Below are positions 41,958 to 51,443 of a DNA stretch of 64,000 bases, one piece after another. Under the pieces are notes generated by a model. The model did no database searches. It had not been told where the DNA came from and saw nothing but the letters and a program-made list of their open reading frames with translations. Source of the DNA: Parabacteroides timonensis (GTDB lineage: Bacteria > Bacteroidota > Bacteroidia > Bacteroidales > Tannerellaceae); contig NZ_LT669940.1 in NCBI RefSeq assembly GCF_900128505.1, positions 620,962 through 684,961 of the forward strand. Direction: 5' to 3'. Numbering within the stretch: position 1 is the first letter of the stretch; every line of letters starts with the position of its first letter. A program made the position numbers and the translations under genes.

Positions 41958-44900
41958 ATGAACAAAAAGTTTTCTACGCTTGTAGCCAGCTTGTTATTTG
42001 CATCAGCTTTTTCAGCATTCGCAGGTACAGCAGCTCCAATGTTTACAGCTCCTACAGCTGTAGTTTCTACTCGTGCTACTGTGGCAGCTGTAGAAACAGA
42101 CCTTGACGCTCAGGATGGTTGGGATGCAACTGCCGGTGTTGAAGGACAGTTGTTGTCTACATTTGCAAACGACTCTCGTTTGTATCTTATTCAGGATGCA
42201 GCGACAGCAGCTGCTGCCGATAAGTTTTTAACTTATGATGCCGCATTTAAGGGTGATGCATATAGTAATGCAACATCTTTTTATTGGTCTGTAGCCGTAG
42301 ACGGTCAGATTAAAAATCAGGATGGAAATGTACTTAGTGTAGGTGGTTTCTCTAATTTCGAAGTTGTTCCTGTAAAGAACAATGGTGCTAAATCAATCAA
42401 CGGAACTTTCTTTGCATTGGCTGTAAAAGCTACTGATGGAAAGGTTGCTTATGTAGAATCTGATGGTACAAATCTGTCTCTTTCAGCTAGTTCTGATGCA
42501 GATTATTCTGTTAACATAGCTTCTGCTGCTTTGTTTTCACCGGTAGAAACGGCATTTACTACTGCTGCTAAAGGTGAAGATTTGAATAAGGAACTGAAAG
42601 ATGGCTTTAGCGTAGCTGTTACTTATGGAGATAAAGCTCTTACGGGTGCAGAGTTATTTGCCGGTAAAGTGACTGCGGTGAAGGCTGCTACTACTTTTCC
42701 CGCTGTTGGAGCAGATCAATCATACGCTTTGAAAAAAGGTGATAAGTACCTTGTTTTTGATGAAACAATGAATAGTACCAATGCTGTTAAGGGTGGTTTT
42801 AAGCTAGTGGATGCAACAGCTGCAGAAAAGCTTATTACTGACGGTAAGACAACTAATCTTACTTTTATAATCAAAGCTGCCGATAATGGAACTAAAGCAG
42901 TAGAAGTAACAGTTGCTGGTGGACAGCGTTTGTATGTTAACGTATCAAACGGAACTAATGTATTGACAGCTCTTGATCCTGCAAACTTAGGTTTAAATGC
43001 TGCTAACTGGGCTGGAACAGCTTTAGGTGCAACAAACACTGTTGACTTCAAGACTTTACTGACTGGTCAGTTTGTTAAGGTTAACTATGTGAAGACTGGT
43101 CAAGAAGATCAGAATAACGCATACAAAATTAACGGCGTGTTAGGTTTGAGATATGATGTTGCTGGCGCTGCTGTTGAAGATGATTTCGTAAAAGCTGTAG
43201 ACTTTGTAGCTGAAGATCCTTCTACAATGTGGGCTCCGAGCATCGTTGGTGGTAACTTGGTTTTGACAAACCGTGAAAATACAGCTATTGCAGTTACTCT
43301 TTCTTCTTTGCGTGTTGTTGAAGGTGGTTATGAAGCTACTATCGTTGGTGGTTCAAGTAATGGTATTGAAGATGGTGACCTGATCACAATCACTCCTGTT
43401 GCTTCTGTTACTAATACTGATGGTTACGCAGTATATGCAGATCAAGTATTGAAAAACTCAACTTTCTACCTGGGTCAGTCTCGTCGCAATGCAGACGGTG
43501 ACGTTCCTGCTTATTGGGCAGAAAATCATGGCACTCACCAGATTGGTGCTACTGTAAATCAGGAAGAAGCTACTCAGTGGAACGTAGAATTGATCAAGAA
43601 AGTTGCTGCAGATTACAATACACAGATCGACTCTGTATTAGTAGATAGTAAATTGTATACTTATAATGCAACAACAGGTCTTACAACTGAAGCAAAGAGT
43701 ACATTGGCAGTTCTTCCGTATGTATTCCAGAACAGAGGAAATCGCGAATATGTAAAGATGAATGATGAAGTTAATCTTGAATATTACATTTGCGATAAGG
43801 ATAATAAGATTACTCCTCGTGGAGCTCAGTTCTTTGCATTGAAGAAGAAACCGGGTAATACATATAACTATGTAACTCTGGCTCTTAATAATACATATAC
43901 AGACGGTAATGTTGTTCCTGTAGCTGCTATTAACGGTACTAACAAAGTATACCTGAAAAACAGTGCAAACAAAGGTACATGGGAAAATGTAGCAACTTAT
44001 TCAGACGATGCTAACTCTCTGATGGTTGTTGATCCTATCGAAGCTCCGGAATACCGTAAGGTAGTTGCTGCATGGGGTGACACAGTAAGAATTTACCGTG
44101 AAGAATATCCTACAGAAGTATTGTTCGAAAAAGCAGATGCTAAATCTGTTGTAGACGGCAAAACTTTGAGCTTCCTGAATGTAAATAACAGTGTAACTGG
44201 TGCTAATCCTGCTCTGTTCGTTGATACAGCTTATGTAAACCGTACAGTAAATGGTGTTGCTAACACTTGCTATCAGTATCTGTTGGCTGTAAACGTAGAT
44301 AAAGAAAATTCAGTTTACTGTCCTTACAATCCTGAACATAATACAGATGCTTGGAGAGAAGAACATGGTGGCCCTTGCGCTGACGCAAAAGAAAATCCGG
44401 CTGTTGTAAAAGGTCGCTTCCTGATCAACCTGATCGACACAGCTTATGCTTACAAACAGGATCACCTGCACAACAACCCATATATCAATATGGTTGAAGC
44501 AGACGAAAACCTGGCTAAGTTGTCATTCGTAGAAGGTATTCATACTAACGATACATTATATATTACTCGCAAGGGTGGTGAAGTTGTTAAATTAGGTATG
44601 ACTGATCCTGCATTCAATGTAGCTAAGTTCGCATTCCGTTATGTAGACAACAACGCTGGTTCATTCAAGATCCAGACTCAGTCTAAGAATTATAATGCAG
44701 CTGATTTAAAAGCATTCAATGAATCTGCTCATAACGAAGGTTACCTGCGTTGGGTAAACGGTACAGTTGTTGTAACAAACAGCTACACTAACGGTGAAGT
44801 ATTCAACATGGAAGAAAACTTCAAAGGTAATCCTGTAGCAAACGAAGACGTAACAGTATCTTCAATCAATGTTGTAGCAACAGACGGTGCAGTTATCATC

Positions 44901-45059
44901 AAGGGTGCTGAAGGCAAGAAAGTTGTAATCAGCAACGTACTTGGCCAGACAGTTGCTAACGCAGTAATTTCTTCTAACGAAGCTAAGATCTCTGCACCTG
45001 CCGGTGTAGTAGTAGTAGCCGTAGAAGGCGAAGCCGCTGTAAAAGCAATCGTAAAATAA
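41958..45059 (+). CDS. S-layer-like surface glycoprotein with DUF6383-type C-terminal domain
   Basis: A 1033-residue exported protein. The ATG at 41958 starts a signal peptide (NKKFSTLVASLLFASAFSAFA). The body is Ala/Thr/Val-rich beta structure without enzyme motifs. The carboxyl 70 residues (INVVATDGAVIIKGAEGKKV, ISNVLGQTVANAVISS) match the DUF6383 domain seen in Parabacteroides surface proteins. At least five D-(S/T)-hydrophobic sequons (DTAYVN, DTAYAY, DTVRIY, DTLYIT, DSVLVD) fit the Bacteroidales O-glycosylation motif. Published work describes phase-variable S-layer-like glycoproteins in P. distasonis; this appears to be one, preceded by an inverted-repeat-bounded promoter. Confidence 0.82.
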   Translation: MNKKFSTLVASLLFASAFSAFAGTAAPMFTAPTAVVSTRATVAAVETDLDAQDGWDATAGVEGQLLSTFANDSRLYLIQDAATAAAADKFLTYDAAFKGDAYSNATSFYWSVAVDGQIKNQDGNVLSVGGFSNFEVVPVKNNGAKSINGTFFALAVKATDGKVAYVESDGTNLSLSASSDADYSVNIASAALFSPVETAFTTAAKGEDLNKELKDGFSVAVTYGDKALTGAELFAGKVTAVKAATTFPAVGADQSYALKKGDKYLVFDETMNSTNAVKGGFKLVDATAAEKLITDGKTTNLTFIIKAADNGTKAVEVTVAGGQRLYVNVSNGTNVLTALDPANLGLNAANWAGTALGATNTVDFKTLLTGQFVKVNYVKTGQEDQNNAYKINGVLGLRYDVAGAAVEDDFVKAVDFVAEDPSTMWAPSIVGGNLVLTNRENTAIAVTLSSLRVVEGGYEATIVGGSSNGIEDGDLITITPVASVTNTDGYAVYADQVLKNSTFYLGQSRRNADGDVPAYWAENHGTHQIGATVNQEEATQWNVELIKKVAADYNTQIDSVLVDSKLYTYNATTGLTTEAKSTLAVLPYVFQNRGNREYVKMNDEVNLEYYICDKDNKITPRGAQFFALKKKPGNTYNYVTLALNNTYTDGNVVPVAAINGTNKVYLKNSANKGTWENVATYSDDANSLMVVDPIEAPEYRKVVAAWGDTVRIYREEYPTEVLFEKADAKSVVDGKTLSFLNVNNSVTGANPALFVDTAYVNRTVNGVANTCYQYLLAVNVDKENSVYCPYNPEHNTDAWREEHGGPCADAKENPAVVKGRFLINLIDTAYAYKQDHLHNNPYINMVEADENLAKLSFVEGIHTNDTLYITRKGGEVVKLGMTDPAFNVAKFAFRYVDNNAGSFKIQTQSKNYNAADLKAFNESAHNEGYLRWVNGTVVVTNSYTNGEVFNMEENFKGNPVANEDVTVSSINVVATDGAVIIKGAEGKKVVISNVLGQTVANAVISSNEAKISAPAGVVVVAVEGEAAVKAIVK

Positions 45060-45104
45060 GGACTTATTTATAATCAAATAATTCTAAATTGTTTACCGCG
45101 TGTC

Positions 45105-45132
45105 GTAGGGGCGGTTCGCGAACCGCCCCTAC
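45105..45132. repeat. 28-bp perfect GC-rich palindrome (REP-like)
   Basis: GTAGGGGCGGTTCG is followed directly by its reverse complement CGAACCGCCCCTAC. An outer pair TGTCG/CGACA brackets it. Much richer in GC than its surroundings, it looks like an interspersed extragenic palindrome, and may also act as a terminator for the gene before it. Confidence 0.75.
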
Positions 45133-45236
45133 CCCAATTACCCTGCGACAGGCGAATAAGCGGTAGATATTAATACTAAAGTAATGAAATAAAGTTCTTC
45201 TGTTCGATCTCTGTGAAGAGCAACAACAGACAAAAC

Positions 45237-45275
45237 AAAGCCCCGACAGGATTTCCTGCTGGGGCTTTCGTTTTA
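45237..45275 (+). terminator. Terminator upstream of the POT transporter
   Basis: AAAGCCCC pairs with GGGGCTTT, extended by CAGG/CCTG after a two-base mismatch, with a T-rich 3' side. Confidence 0.7.
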
Positions 45276-45327
45276 GAAAAGTAATTTTATTATCTTTACG
45301 ACACTTATATTCTGAAAAACAATTACT

Positions 45328-46752
45328 ATGGGTGTCTTTGCTAACTTTCCACGCACATTCTGGGTGGCTAATCTGATCGAACTGCTTGAACGCTGGGCGT
45401 GGTACGGTTTCTTTATGCTGTTTGCCAACTATTTAACCGGGTCGTCGGATGCCGGGGGACTGGAATTCTCACAAAGCCAGAAGGGCCTTCTGATGGGAGT
45501 AGGAACCGGTATCTTATATTTTCTGCCTGTATTGACGGGAGCTATTGCCGACCGCTACGGCTATAAGAAAGTGCTCTATCTGGCATTCCTGATCTATACA
45601 TCCGCATTTATCCTCCTTCCGATGTTCACGACCTTTACCGGGGTCTTTATCATGTACCTTTACCTCGCCGTAGGAGCGGCCCTTTTCAAACCGGTTATTT
45701 CGGCTACGATATCGAAGACTACGACGAATGAGACTGCCTCGATCGGCTTCGGGATCTTTTATATGATGGTGAATATCGGAGCCTTTTTCGGGCCGATGGT
45801 CACTCTGTTGTTCAAAGGCTCTTCACATCTTATCTTTTATGTCTCCGCCGGAGTCATCGCCTTGAATTTTATTCTGTTGTTTTTCTATAAGGAGCCGGGG
45901 CGTGAAGACGGGAAAAGAAGTACCGACTCCTTATTGAAGACGTTCGAAGTGATTTTCCGCAATATGGGAAGTATACTTAAGGATGTCAAATTCATCCTCT
46001 TCCTGTTGATTGTAGCCGGTTTCTGGACGATGTATAACCAGCTCTTCTTCACCCTTCCGGTTTTTATTTCTCAGTGGGTGGATACCAGTGTATTGTATAA
46101 CTTCTTTCATGCCTACGTCCCGTTTATCAGTAAACATTACAGTGCAGGGCCGGGCGTGATGGATGCGGAGTTCGTGACGAATATCGATGCACTTTATATC
46201 ATCACCTTCCAGGTATTGGTGTCGAGTATCGTGATGAAGATGCAACCGCTACGCTCGATGATGTCGGGCTTTCTGGTTTGTTCGATCGGTATGTCGTTGA
46301 CTATCGTGTCGCAGAATGTCTTGTTTACGATGGTTGCTATCCTGATATTTTCGGTGGGAGAGATGGCCGGTTCGCCGAAGATCACGGAATATATCGGACG
46401 TATTGCCCCTGCGGATAAGAAAGCACTTTATATGGGATACTCTTTCATCCCCGTTTTTCTGGGGAACGTGCTGGCCGGTTTTATCTCCGGTGTCGTCTAT
46501 CAGCAGATGTCGGATAAGGTGATGCTTGTTCAGAAATTTGCTGCGGAAAAAGGACTGCAAATACCCGACGGACTTTCCAACAATGCCTACTTCGAAGAGG
46601 TGGCCCGGCAGGTAGATCTGACGCCCCAGGCATTGACAAACCTTCTTTGGGAACTGTATGATCCATCCCGTCTGGGAATGGTCATACTGGCTATCGGGGT
46701 GGGAACTGCGTTCCTGTTGTTCGTATATGATCGGGTGACCTCCCGTAAATAA
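45328..46752 (+). CDS. POT/PTR2-type proton-coupled oligopeptide transporter (MFS)
   Basis: A 474-residue inner-membrane protein with about 12-14 helices. The first helix carries the POT signature in the form ELLERWAWYG (ExxERxxYYG in the family), and the loop DRYGYKKVLY is the MFS motif between helices 2 and 3. KPVISATISK and FYMMVNIGAFFGP follow the family pattern. It should import di- or tripeptides with protons. A possible -7 box TATCTTTA lies at about 45290. The gene is followed by fructose bisphosphatase with its own promoter. Confidence 0.85.
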   Translation: MGVFANFPRTFWVANLIELLERWAWYGFFMLFANYLTGSSDAGGLEFSQSQKGLLMGVGTGILYFLPVLTGAIADRYGYKKVLYLAFLIYTSAFILLPMFTTFTGVFIMYLYLAVGAALFKPVISATISKTTTNETASIGFGIFYMMVNIGAFFGPMVTLLFKGSSHLIFYVSAGVIALNFILLFFYKEPGREDGKRSTDSLLKTFEVIFRNMGSILKDVKFILFLLIVAGFWTMYNQLFFTLPVFISQWVDTSVLYNFFHAYVPFISKHYSAGPGVMDAEFVTNIDALYIITFQVLVSSIVMKMQPLRSMMSGFLVCSIGMSLTIVSQNVLFTMVAILIFSVGEMAGSPKITEYIGRIAPADKKALYMGYSFIPVFLGNVLAGFISGVVYQQMSDKVMLVQKFAAEKGLQIPDGLSNNAYFEEVARQVDLTPQALTNLLWELYDPSRLGMVILAIGVGTAFLLFVYDRVTSRK

Positions 46753-46786
46753 TGCTTTTGAGAAGGGTTGTCTCCCCGTATTTGCT

Positions 46787-46794
46787 TATATTTG
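46787..46794 (+). promoter_or_regulatory. -7 box of the fructose-bisphosphatase gene
   Basis: TATATTTG, 25 bases before the ATG at 46820. The -33 element is uncertain. Confidence 0.5.
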
Positions 46795-46819
46795 CACGGA
46801 AAAAGACAGTAAACATTTT

Positions 46820-48823
46820 ATGACGAAAGATATAACACCCGAATATGTGTTTGGTGACCTGCGCTATCTGCAATTGCTGGCACGTAGTTTCCCTACTATC
46901 GCTGATGCGAGTACCGAAATCATCAACCTGGAGGCTATCCTGAATCTTCCGAAGGGAACGGAGCATTTCCTGTCCGATATCCACGGGGAATACCAGGCCT
47001 TTAACCATGTCTTGAAGAATGCTTCCGGCGCGATCAAGCGTAAAGTGAATGAGATATTCAGCAACACCTTGCGTGACTTTGAAAAGAAAGAGTTATGCAC
47101 GTTGATCTACTATCCCGAACAGAAACTGGAGCTGGTTCGAACCAAGGAACCGGACTTGGACGACTGGTATCTGATCACACTGAATCAGCTGGTGCGCGTC
47201 TGCCGGAATGTATCGTCGAAATATACGCGCTCGAAAGTACGTAAGGCCTTACCGAAAGAGTTCTCCTATATTATCCAGGAGTTGTTGCACGAGTCGTCGG
47301 TCGAACCGAATAAGTCTGCTTATGTCGACCAGATCATCCGGACGATTATTTCCACCGGGCGTGCCAACGATTTCATTATCGCTATGTGTAACCTGATACA
47401 ACGACTCACCATCGACCTGTTGCACGTTATCGGCGATATCTACGACCGTGGCCCGGGTGCTCATATCATCATGGATACGCTTTGCGACTATCACCATTTC
47501 GATATACAGTGGGGTAATCACGATGTGCTGTGGATGGGAGCGGCCTCCGGTAACCTGGGAAGCATTGCCAATGTGATCCGTATGTGCCTGCGTTTCGGTA
47601 ACCTGGCGACACTCGAGGATGGCTATGGTATCAACCTGCTTCCTTTGGCCACCTTCGCGATGGATGTGTATGGCGATGATCCCTGCGACCTGTTCATGCC
47701 GAAGACCAATGCGTCCGACTCGACATTCGATGAAAAGACGATCCGCCTGATCTCGCAGATGCATAAAGCCATAACGGTGATACAGTTTAAGCTGGAAGGG
47801 GAGATCATCCGCCGCCGCCCTGAGTTTGAGATGGACGACCGCCTGTTATTGCATCTTATCGACCTGAAGCGTGGAACCATCACGCTGGATGGGAAAGAGT
47901 ACGAGTTGAAAGACAAGAACTGGCCGACTATCAATCCGAAAGATCCCTATGCCTTGTCTATCGAGGAGGAAGACCTGATTCGCCGTATCCAACATTCGTT
48001 CGAATGCAGCGAGAAATTGAAGAAACATATGCGTTGCCTGTTCAGGCACGGTAGCATGTACCAGGTCTGCAATTCCAACCTGCTGTTTCATGCGTCTGTT
48101 CCGATGAATGCCGACGGGACATTGAAAAGTATCCGTATCGAAGGGCAGGAATATAAAGGGAAGAGCTTGCTCGATAAAGTAGATCAGTTGATCCGTACGG
48201 CTTATTTCGATTCGGAAGACTCACCGGAAAAGGATTTTGCCCTGGATTACATCTGGTATCTCTGGGGAGGAAAAGACTCTCCTTTGTTCGACAAAAGCAA
48301 GATGGCGACCTTCGAACGTTGTTTTATCGACGATAAGAGCGTGCAGAAGGAAGAGAAAGGAGCTTATTATACCCTTCGCGAAGAAGAAAAGATCTGTGAT
48401 ATGCTGTTGGATGAGTTCGGCGTGACAGGCGTACACCGCCATATCATCAACGGGCATGTGCCTGTCCGTTCCATTCAGGGGGAGAATCCGATCAAAGCCA
48501 ATGGTAAATTGTTGGTGATCGATGGCGGGTTCTCGAAAGCCTATCATCCGGAAACGGGTATTGCGGGCTATACGCTGGTCTATCACTCCCGCGGTTTCCA
48601 GTTGGTACAGCACGAACCGTTCCTGTCGACCGACCAGGCGATCAAAGAGGGCCGCGACATCCGTTCCACCACGATCGTAGTAGAACTGAGCTCTCACCGT
48701 CAAATGGTAAAAGATACGGACAAAGGCGCCGACCTGCAACGGCAGATACATGACTTGGAGAAGCTGTTGTATGCTTATCGCAATGGGTTTATCAAAGAAA
48801 AGGATAAACTACTTTTCCCTTGA
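46820..48823 (+). CDS. fbp: Class III fructose-1,6-bisphosphatase
   Basis: A 667-residue cytoplasmic gluconeogenic enzyme converting fructose 1,6-bisphosphate to fructose 6-phosphate. The class III enzyme has a metallophosphatase-type core: FLSDIHGEYQAF, GDIYDRGPGAHIIMD and QWGNHDVLWMGA bind the metals, and INGHVPVRSIQGENPIKANG and LLVIDGGFSKAY complete the site. The start MTKDITPEYVFGDLRYLQLL and the length match Bacteroidetes homologues. It supplies hexose phosphate when growing on non-sugar carbon. Confidence 0.95.
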   Translation: MTKDITPEYVFGDLRYLQLLARSFPTIADASTEIINLEAILNLPKGTEHFLSDIHGEYQAFNHVLKNASGAIKRKVNEIFSNTLRDFEKKELCTLIYYPEQKLELVRTKEPDLDDWYLITLNQLVRVCRNVSSKYTRSKVRKALPKEFSYIIQELLHESSVEPNKSAYVDQIIRTIISTGRANDFIIAMCNLIQRLTIDLLHVIGDIYDRGPGAHIIMDTLCDYHHFDIQWGNHDVLWMGAASGNLGSIANVIRMCLRFGNLATLEDGYGINLLPLATFAMDVYGDDPCDLFMPKTNASDSTFDEKTIRLISQMHKAITVIQFKLEGEIIRRRPEFEMDDRLLLHLIDLKRGTITLDGKEYELKDKNWPTINPKDPYALSIEEEDLIRRIQHSFECSEKLKKHMRCLFRHGSMYQVCNSNLLFHASVPMNADGTLKSIRIEGQEYKGKSLLDKVDQLIRTAYFDSEDSPEKDFALDYIWYLWGGKDSPLFDKSKMATFERCFIDDKSVQKEEKGAYYTLREEEKICDMLLDEFGVTGVHRHIINGHVPVRSIQGENPIKANGKLLVIDGGFSKAYHPETGIAGYTLVYHSRGFQLVQHEPFLSTDQAIKEGRDIRSTTIVVELSSHRQMVKDTDKGADLQRQIHDLEKLLYAYRNGFIKEKDKLLFP

Positions 48824-48825
48824 TG

Positions 48826-49310
48826 GAAAAGTAGTCAAAAGATCAAGGCTGCACCGGCTTCGCTGCTACGGCGAAAGACTACGCTGTCGTCTGCGAACTC
48901 GCTACGCTCAAACAGCGCAGCCTCCGGACGCTCCGTCTTTCTCCTTCGCGGACGCTCACCCGCTGAGGCCTTTCCAAGGAAGCTTTGCTTCCTCTTAGTA
49001 TTGCCAATACCGCCTGTTACTTTGGTGATCCCGTGTCAAGCACGGGAAGACAGGCTCGAGTCCCTGTGCTTGACACAGGGCAGCAAGATAACAGACAGTA
49101 TCGGCCATCCCAAGAGAGCGCAAAGCGCTCTATGAAAGGCCTCAGCTGGCGAGCGTTAAGCGCAGCAGCCGTAGTGAGCGCCCGGAGCATCCGCTGTTTG
49201 AGCGTAGCGAGTTCGGAGGCGACAGCGAACGTAGGATGCGGAGTAGCGAGGCAGGTGCAGCCTTGAACTTTTGATTACTTTTCTTTCAAGAGAAAAGTAA
49301 TAGAATAAAA
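48826..49310. repeat. Diverged long inverted repeat, two arms of about 190 bp
   Basis: The 512-base gap 48824-49335 has no convincing gene. The left arm (about 48826-49000) and the right arm (about 49110-49310, inverted) align over their whole length by eye at roughly three quarters identity, sharing blocks such as TCAAGGCTGCACC, GAACTCGCTACGCTCAAACA and GCTGAGGCCTTTC. The centre holds two further hairpins (CCCGTG/CACGGG at 49030-49046 and CCCTGTG/CACAGGG at 49063-49081). Short reading frames across it are by-products of the repeat. Confidence 0.8.
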
Positions 49311-49335
49311 ATAATAACAGAATAGTAAATATAAT

Positions 49336-50370
49336 ATGCAAAAACGAATAACCTGGCCCCTCCTGTTATTGACCATCCTGATAATCCTGTTATTCCTGGG
49401 TGGCTTGGTGTACGGTGCCGTGTCCATCCCGTTGGAGAGCGTGATCGATATCCTTCTGGGGAAAGACGTTGGTCGTCCGGCCTGGCAGAATATCATACTG
49501 CAAAGCCGTTTCCCACAGGCTGTAACGGCGTTGTTGGCCGGAGCCTCGCTGGCAACCAGCGGACTGTTGTTGCAGACACTGTTCCGCAACCCGTTGGCCG
49601 GCCCCTCCATCCTCGGGATCAGCGACGGAGCCAACCTGGGTGTGGCAGCCATCATGCTCTATTTTGGCGGTACACTAAGCATGGTCACCGAACTTCCGAT
49701 CAGCGGATACCTGGCTGTTATCCTGGCCGCTTTTGCCGGAGCCGCCTGCATATTAGGACTCATCATCTGGTTTTCGGCAAAGGTGAAAAGCAACGTCATG
49801 TTGCTTATCATCGGAATCATGATCGGTTACCTGGCCTCCTCCCTGATATCGGTACTCAACTATTACGCCTCCACCGACAAGGTACACGCCTTCGTGATGT
49901 GGGGATTAGGTAACTTCTCTGGCGTTTCCCTGATGCAGCTACCTTACTTCCTCCTTTTCACCTTTGCCGGCCTGCTTCTGGCTATCCTGTTGATAAAGCC
50001 GCTGAATGCCCTGCTGCTGGGAGAAATGTATGCCGCCAACCTGGGAATCAAGATCAAGCGAACCCGCATAGGGATCCTCTTCTGTACCGGCCTGTTGACC
50101 GCTACGACGACTGCTTTCTGCGGCCCGATCTCTTTCATCGGACTGGCTGTGCCGCATATCGCCCGTCTGATGCTCGGATCATCCAACCATAAGATGCTGG
50201 TACCCGTCACAATGCTTGCCGGTTCCTGCATCGCCCTGCTTTGTAATATATTGATGGTGATGCCCGGTACCAACAACATCCTCCCTCTGAATGCTGTGAC
50301 CCCGATGCTCGGAGCCCCGGTTATCATCTATGTGATCGTGAACCGTAAGAATATCCAATATTTCGACTGA
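49336..50370 (+). CDS. FecCD/BtuC-family ABC transporter permease
   Basis: A 344-residue inner-membrane permease with about ten helices for import of iron-siderophore, haem or cobalamin. Family motifs are visible: SRFPQAVTALLAGASLATSG, LFRNPLAGPSILGISDGANL near the amino end, and GPISFIGLAVPHIARLMLG before the last helices (contact with the ATPase). The stop codon overlaps the ATG of the ATPase gene (ATGA), so the two are translationally coupled. No periplasmic binding protein gene is adjacent, so the ligand cannot be inferred. Confidence 0.9.
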   Translation: MQKRITWPLLLLTILIILLFLGGLVYGAVSIPLESVIDILLGKDVGRPAWQNIILQSRFPQAVTALLAGASLATSGLLLQTLFRNPLAGPSILGISDGANLGVAAIMLYFGGTLSMVTELPISGYLAVILAAFAGAACILGLIIWFSAKVKSNVMLLIIGIMIGYLASSLISVLNYYASTDKVHAFVMWGLGNFSGVSLMQLPYFLLFTFAGLLLAILLIKPLNALLLGEMYAANLGIKIKRTRIGILFCTGLLTATTTAFCGPISFIGLAVPHIARLMLGSSNHKMLVPVTMLAGSCIALLCNILMVMPGTNNILPLNAVTPMLGAPVIIYVIVNRKNIQYFD

Positions 50371-51389
50371 TGAGCAGACAGACACCTGTAATAGAAACCA
50401 ACCGTTTGAGTATCGGCTACCGGCTGAAAGGAGGCAAGCACAAGGTCATCCACGACGACCTTAACCTGCAACTCTTTCCCGGAGAAGTAACTTGTCTGTT
50501 GGGCCTGAACGGAGCCGGCAAGTCTACCTTGCTGCGTACTCTCTGCGGTTTCCAGCCCCCGTTGGGCGGCGATATTTCCCTGATGGGGCACCCCCTGTCG
50601 TCTTACTCGCAAAGCAACTTTTCCCTCACCGTAGGTGTTGTACTGACGGAAAAGACGAATGCGGGCGGCATCACCGTCTACGAACTGGTATCGCTGGGAC
50701 GCCATCCGTACACCGGCTTCTTCGGACAACTGAAGAAGTCCGACCGGGAGATCATCGAGCAATCGCTCCTGGCAGCCGGCATTGCCCATAAAGCACAAAA
50801 CTACGTATCCGAACTAAGCGACGGCGAACGGCAGAAAGCTATGATCGCCAAAGCTCTTGCACAGCAATGCCCCATCATTCTGTTGGATGAACCGACGGCC
50901 TTCCTCGACGTAACCAGCCGTATCGAAACGATGGTCTTGCTGCATCGACTGGCAATGGAACAAAATAAAGCGATCCTGCTCTCCACCCACGACCTCGATC
51001 TGGCCATCCAGATGGGCGACTGCCTCTGGCTCCAGGAGAAAGGCCGCCCGATGGCTTGCGGTACGCCCGAAGACCTGATCCTGAGCGGTGCCTTCGAATC
51101 TTTCTTCGGAAAGGAGGGTATCGTCTTCGATCCCTCTACCGGGAAACTGAATACCGAGGCCCCTGTCGACCCGATAGGGGTAGAGGGCGACTTCCTGGTA
51201 TCCTATTGGGTGGGGAATGCCTTGATACGTAACGGTTATCGTCCCTCGTCCGTTCAGGCGGACAGGCCTCGTATCAACTGTCTCGACGCCCGTCACATAT
51301 CCCTCGCCTTGCCCGGAGGGGAGGAGGTGCAACTCTCCGGAGTGGCGGCAGTGGTCGATGCGGTAAGGGAGTATGCCCGTAACCTGTAA
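50370..51389 (+). CDS. ABC transporter ATP-binding protein, FecE/BtuD-like with C-terminal extension
   Basis: A 339-residue ATPase partner of the permease. Walker A is GLNGAGKST (from residue 45), the signature LSDGERQK, Walker B IILLDEPTAFLD and the switch His in LLSTHDLDLA. The ordinary domain ends near residue 250; about 85 further residues (ending GVAAVVDAVREYARNL) form a small extra domain, with LISLALPGG-type strands, absent from standard FecE/BtuD proteins. Its role is unknown. Confidence 0.9.
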   Translation: MSRQTPVIETNRLSIGYRLKGGKHKVIHDDLNLQLFPGEVTCLLGLNGAGKSTLLRTLCGFQPPLGGDISLMGHPLSSYSQSNFSLTVGVVLTEKTNAGGITVYELVSLGRHPYTGFFGQLKKSDREIIEQSLLAAGIAHKAQNYVSELSDGERQKAMIAKALAQQCPIILLDEPTAFLDVTSRIETMVLLHRLAMEQNKAILLSTHDLDLAIQMGDCLWLQEKGRPMACGTPEDLILSGAFESFFGKEGIVFDPSTGKLNTEAPVDPIGVEGDFLVSYWVGNALIRNGYRPSSVQADRPRINCLDARHISLALPGGEEVQLSGVAAVVDAVREYARNL

Positions 51390-51443
51390 TAGGGTATATG
51401 AGAAGGAAACAAATAGTATAACAAGATTAAGTATAGATGAAAT

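Noticed and set aside
48750..49266. Two overlapping short reading frames after fbp
   Set aside because: They run through the diverged inverted repeat, are Arg/Ser/Cys-rich and have no family resemblance or start signals.
49105..49335. Cobalamin riboswitch before the FecCD permease
   Set aside because: The upstream region is the interspersed repeat. I see no B12-box-like conserved core.
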